Below the pieces are notes generated by a model. That model saw only the letters and a program-made list of their open reading frames with translations, was not told the origin of the DNA and did no database searches. A stretch of 64,000 nucleotides of DNA from Setaria digitata (lineage: Eukaryota > Nematoda > Chromadorea > Rhabditida > Setariidae), in NCBI GenBank assembly GCA_003640385.1, contig RCAB01000041.1, forward strand, positions 1 to 64,000, in the 5' to 3' direction. Positions 62,701-64,000 of this stretch are shown one piece after another (position 1 is the first letter of the stretch; each line of letters begins with the position of its first letter). The position numbers and the translations under genes were made by a program.

Positions 62701-62835
62701 AGAGTTTTTTAATTTTTTCAGTAAAAAATTTTTATCCGTACTCAGAAAGTTATAAGTGATCTAAAAAGTGAAACATTGCAGGAGCAATCTTACAAGAAGC
62801 TTGCACTAGCAGCAAGTTTACGACGTCGACATTAG
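59761..62835 (+). CDS. cuticle collagen, nine exons
   Basis: Exons 59761-59998, 60168-60350, 60501-60674, 60849-60929, 61113-61238, 61452-61541, 61616-61822, 62623-62666 and 62782-62835 (1,197 bases, 398 residues; all phases agree). The N-terminus is the nematode cuticle-collagen module: one hydrophobic segment (about 10-32, FAASVCGMAFVVLIIMIPVI), a conserved pre-collagen stretch, and an R-S-V-R-R site (71-75) of the kind cut by a subtilisin-like protease. A Gly/Asn-rich spacer follows, then Gly-X-Y blocks broken by Cys pairs (KVCPPGP, PCAQCPAG, EYCPCPAR) and by short interruptions. The product would trimerise, be secreted by the hypodermis and cross-link into the cuticle. The tail of about 100 residues after the last Gly-X-Y block ends in basic LRRRH. 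Which C. elegans collagen it corresponds to is not clear. Confidence 0.9.
60351..60352 (+). other. GC 5' splice site in the collagen gene
   Basis: Exon 2 must end at 60350 (GAAAGAG|GCAATC) to keep the Gly-X-Y register into exon 3 (GDPGER-G-EDGFNG). The intron therefore starts with GC and ends TTTAG. No GT nearby restores the register. Confidence 0.75.
61261..61474. repeat. 106-base near-identical duplication around a single N (assembly joint)
   Basis: 61261-61366 and 61369-61474 are the same length and differ at three positions, separated by the N at 61367. Both copies carry the start of the same collagen exon. The one difference inside the exon is a synonymous Leu codon (ttg/tta). This fits two haplotype copies of one locus set side by side. 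Only the second copy continues into a complete exon (61452-61541). Confidence 0.88.
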
Positions 62836-62891
62836 AAATTTGAGAAATATGCTAAAGGCATAATATACAATAATCGTATTGCGTTACGATG

Positions 62892-62901
62892 AATAAATAA
62901 A
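62892..62901 (+). terminator. poly(A) signal of the collagen gene
   Basis: Two overlapping AATAAA hexamers (AATAAATAAA) lie 57 bases after the stop codon. Confidence 0.65.
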
Positions 62902-63243
62902 ATTTGAATATAAAATGTTATTTTTGAAAAATTTCGATTTAAATAAACTCGAAGAAGAACTATCAACATAGACAGTTCTATCGAAATAAATGATATCAGA
63001 TTATCAGAAGTTGCGAATTTGATTAAATTTAATTCAAGGAACTAATATTTTTACGATTTAATGTGAGGGGAATTTTGATGTCTTCTTTATAATTTTTACA
63101 CTCGTAAGCTTTTCCCATTAAATTGCAAACAGTCAATAGAAGCAAAAGAATAGAATAATGTTTTACAAGTTTTCTTTTTCTGTCCAAACATATGTTTCCA
63201 GATAAAAAATAACCCTCACAGATATTCAACACTTCTACACCAC

Positions 63244-63299
63244 TATCAGAATGATGCAAGTATCTTTGACGGATATTCAGCACTGTCATCATTCTGATA
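63244..63299. repeat. 13-base inverted repeat with 30-base loop
   Basis: TATCAGAATGATG (63244-63256) is the exact reverse complement of CATCATTCTGATA (63287-63299). It could form a hairpin in RNA or be a relic of a small inverted-repeat element. No target duplication was seen. Confidence 0.6.
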
Positions 63300-63801
63300 A
63301 TAGCTTGGAGAGCGTCGAATATTGAAAATAACGATTATATTAAATGATCCTTTAGTAAAAATATGTGCTAAAAGTTGTGTAATTTAACTGGATGAATGAT
63401 GAAATTTCTGACTTCTGTTGTACTTTGAAAAGATCAAGATTTCTTTCTCAAATGGTATCGCTCATTCTGTTTTTATTGCCATCACTGGAAAAAGCAAATA
63501 TTTGATTTATTGGATAACGAACTTGTCATCTTATTTAAGAATGAATGATGATGCATCAAGCTTAAAAATAAAATTCTTCTCATAGTGAAGATTAATTATG
63601 AATTTCACGAACTGTGAAAAAATCCAGAATGCGAAACGATGCGTTGGTTAGTGCGTTATTATTATATTTTAATTATATATTAATTTATCAAATCATTATT
63701 TAAGAGTTTGGCAAGTGACTAATTAATTTCTTTGATAAATTGACACTTAATAACTATAGCATGATGCACTGTGGATTAAATTATCTGAATTTATGTTTTA
63801 A

Positions 63802-64000
63802 TCGCGATAACTGAAAAAAAAAAAAATCAGTTAATGATACTGCACTGCTTCTCTCCTGTTTGATTATAAATGAAATCGGCCAATGACCAAGCAGTACTGA
63901 TGATTTTATTAAATGAACTCGTAGAATCAAAAATTNTCGCGATAACTGAAAAAAAAAAAAAATCAGTTAATGATACTGCACTGCTTCTCTCCTGTTTGAT
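63802..64000. repeat. direct duplication around a single N at the window end (assembly joint)
   Basis: The 63-base stretch 63802-63864 recurs at 63936-64000, directly after the N at 63935. The only difference is two extra A residues in the oligo-A run. The repeat continues to the edge of the window, so its full length is unknown. Confidence 0.85.

Larger units (their letters stand above)
62836..63801. other. intergenic DNA downstream of the collagen gene
   Basis: AT-rich with no convincing coding frame. It holds the collagen 3' UTR and a short inverted repeat (63244-63299). Confidence 0.5.

Overview
The window is nuclear DNA of a nematode, most likely a clade III (spirurid or filarial) worm. 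The DNA is strongly AT-rich. Genes are broken into many small exons by introns of about 60-1,300 bp with GT...TTTCAG-type ends. One gene is a nematode-type cuticle collagen. I see no bacterial operon, rRNA, tRNA, CRISPR array or recognisable intact transposon. The species call is inference from composition and gene style.

Layout. 1-3.66 kb: upstream DNA with no firm gene. 3.66-29.4 kb (+): a complete 67-exon gene for a giant ubiquitin protease, the USP9X / fat facets orthologue. All exon phases agree and the model gives 2,928 residues with the catalytic Cys and His in place. 30.8-32.3 kb (+): a candidate five-exon gene for an unrecognised 159-residue protein. Convergent to it at 32.3-32.9 kb (-) is a two-exon gene for a 94-residue secreted protein. 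32.9-40.5 kb: a long AT-rich stretch with a few orphan exon-like pieces, one resembling an E2F recognition helix. 40.5-53.0 kb (+): a complete 25-exon protein kinase N gene (1,096 residues: HR1 repeats, C2-like domain, Pro-rich linker, AGC kinase). 55.4-56.5 kb (+): a three-exon gene for a 132-residue protein with two membrane segments. 59.8-62.8 kb (+): a nine-exon cuticle collagen gene (398 residues). The rest is intergenic.

The neighbouring genes show no common pathway: a deubiquitinase, a Rho-effector kinase, a small membrane protein and a cuticle component. Four of the five better-supported genes are on the + strand. Spacing of 2-11 kb argues against a tight nematode operon, although splice-acceptor-like sites upstream of three start codons could take a spliced leader.

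The sequence is a draft assembly. Three single N bases (24214, 61367, 63935) each sit between two copies of a local direct repeat, which looks like unmerged contig ends. One of these partly duplicates a collagen exon. I found no convincing undescribed biological system. The best leads are the twin PPxY tail on the deubiquitinase, the two convergent unknown genes at 31-33 kb, and the orphan exons.
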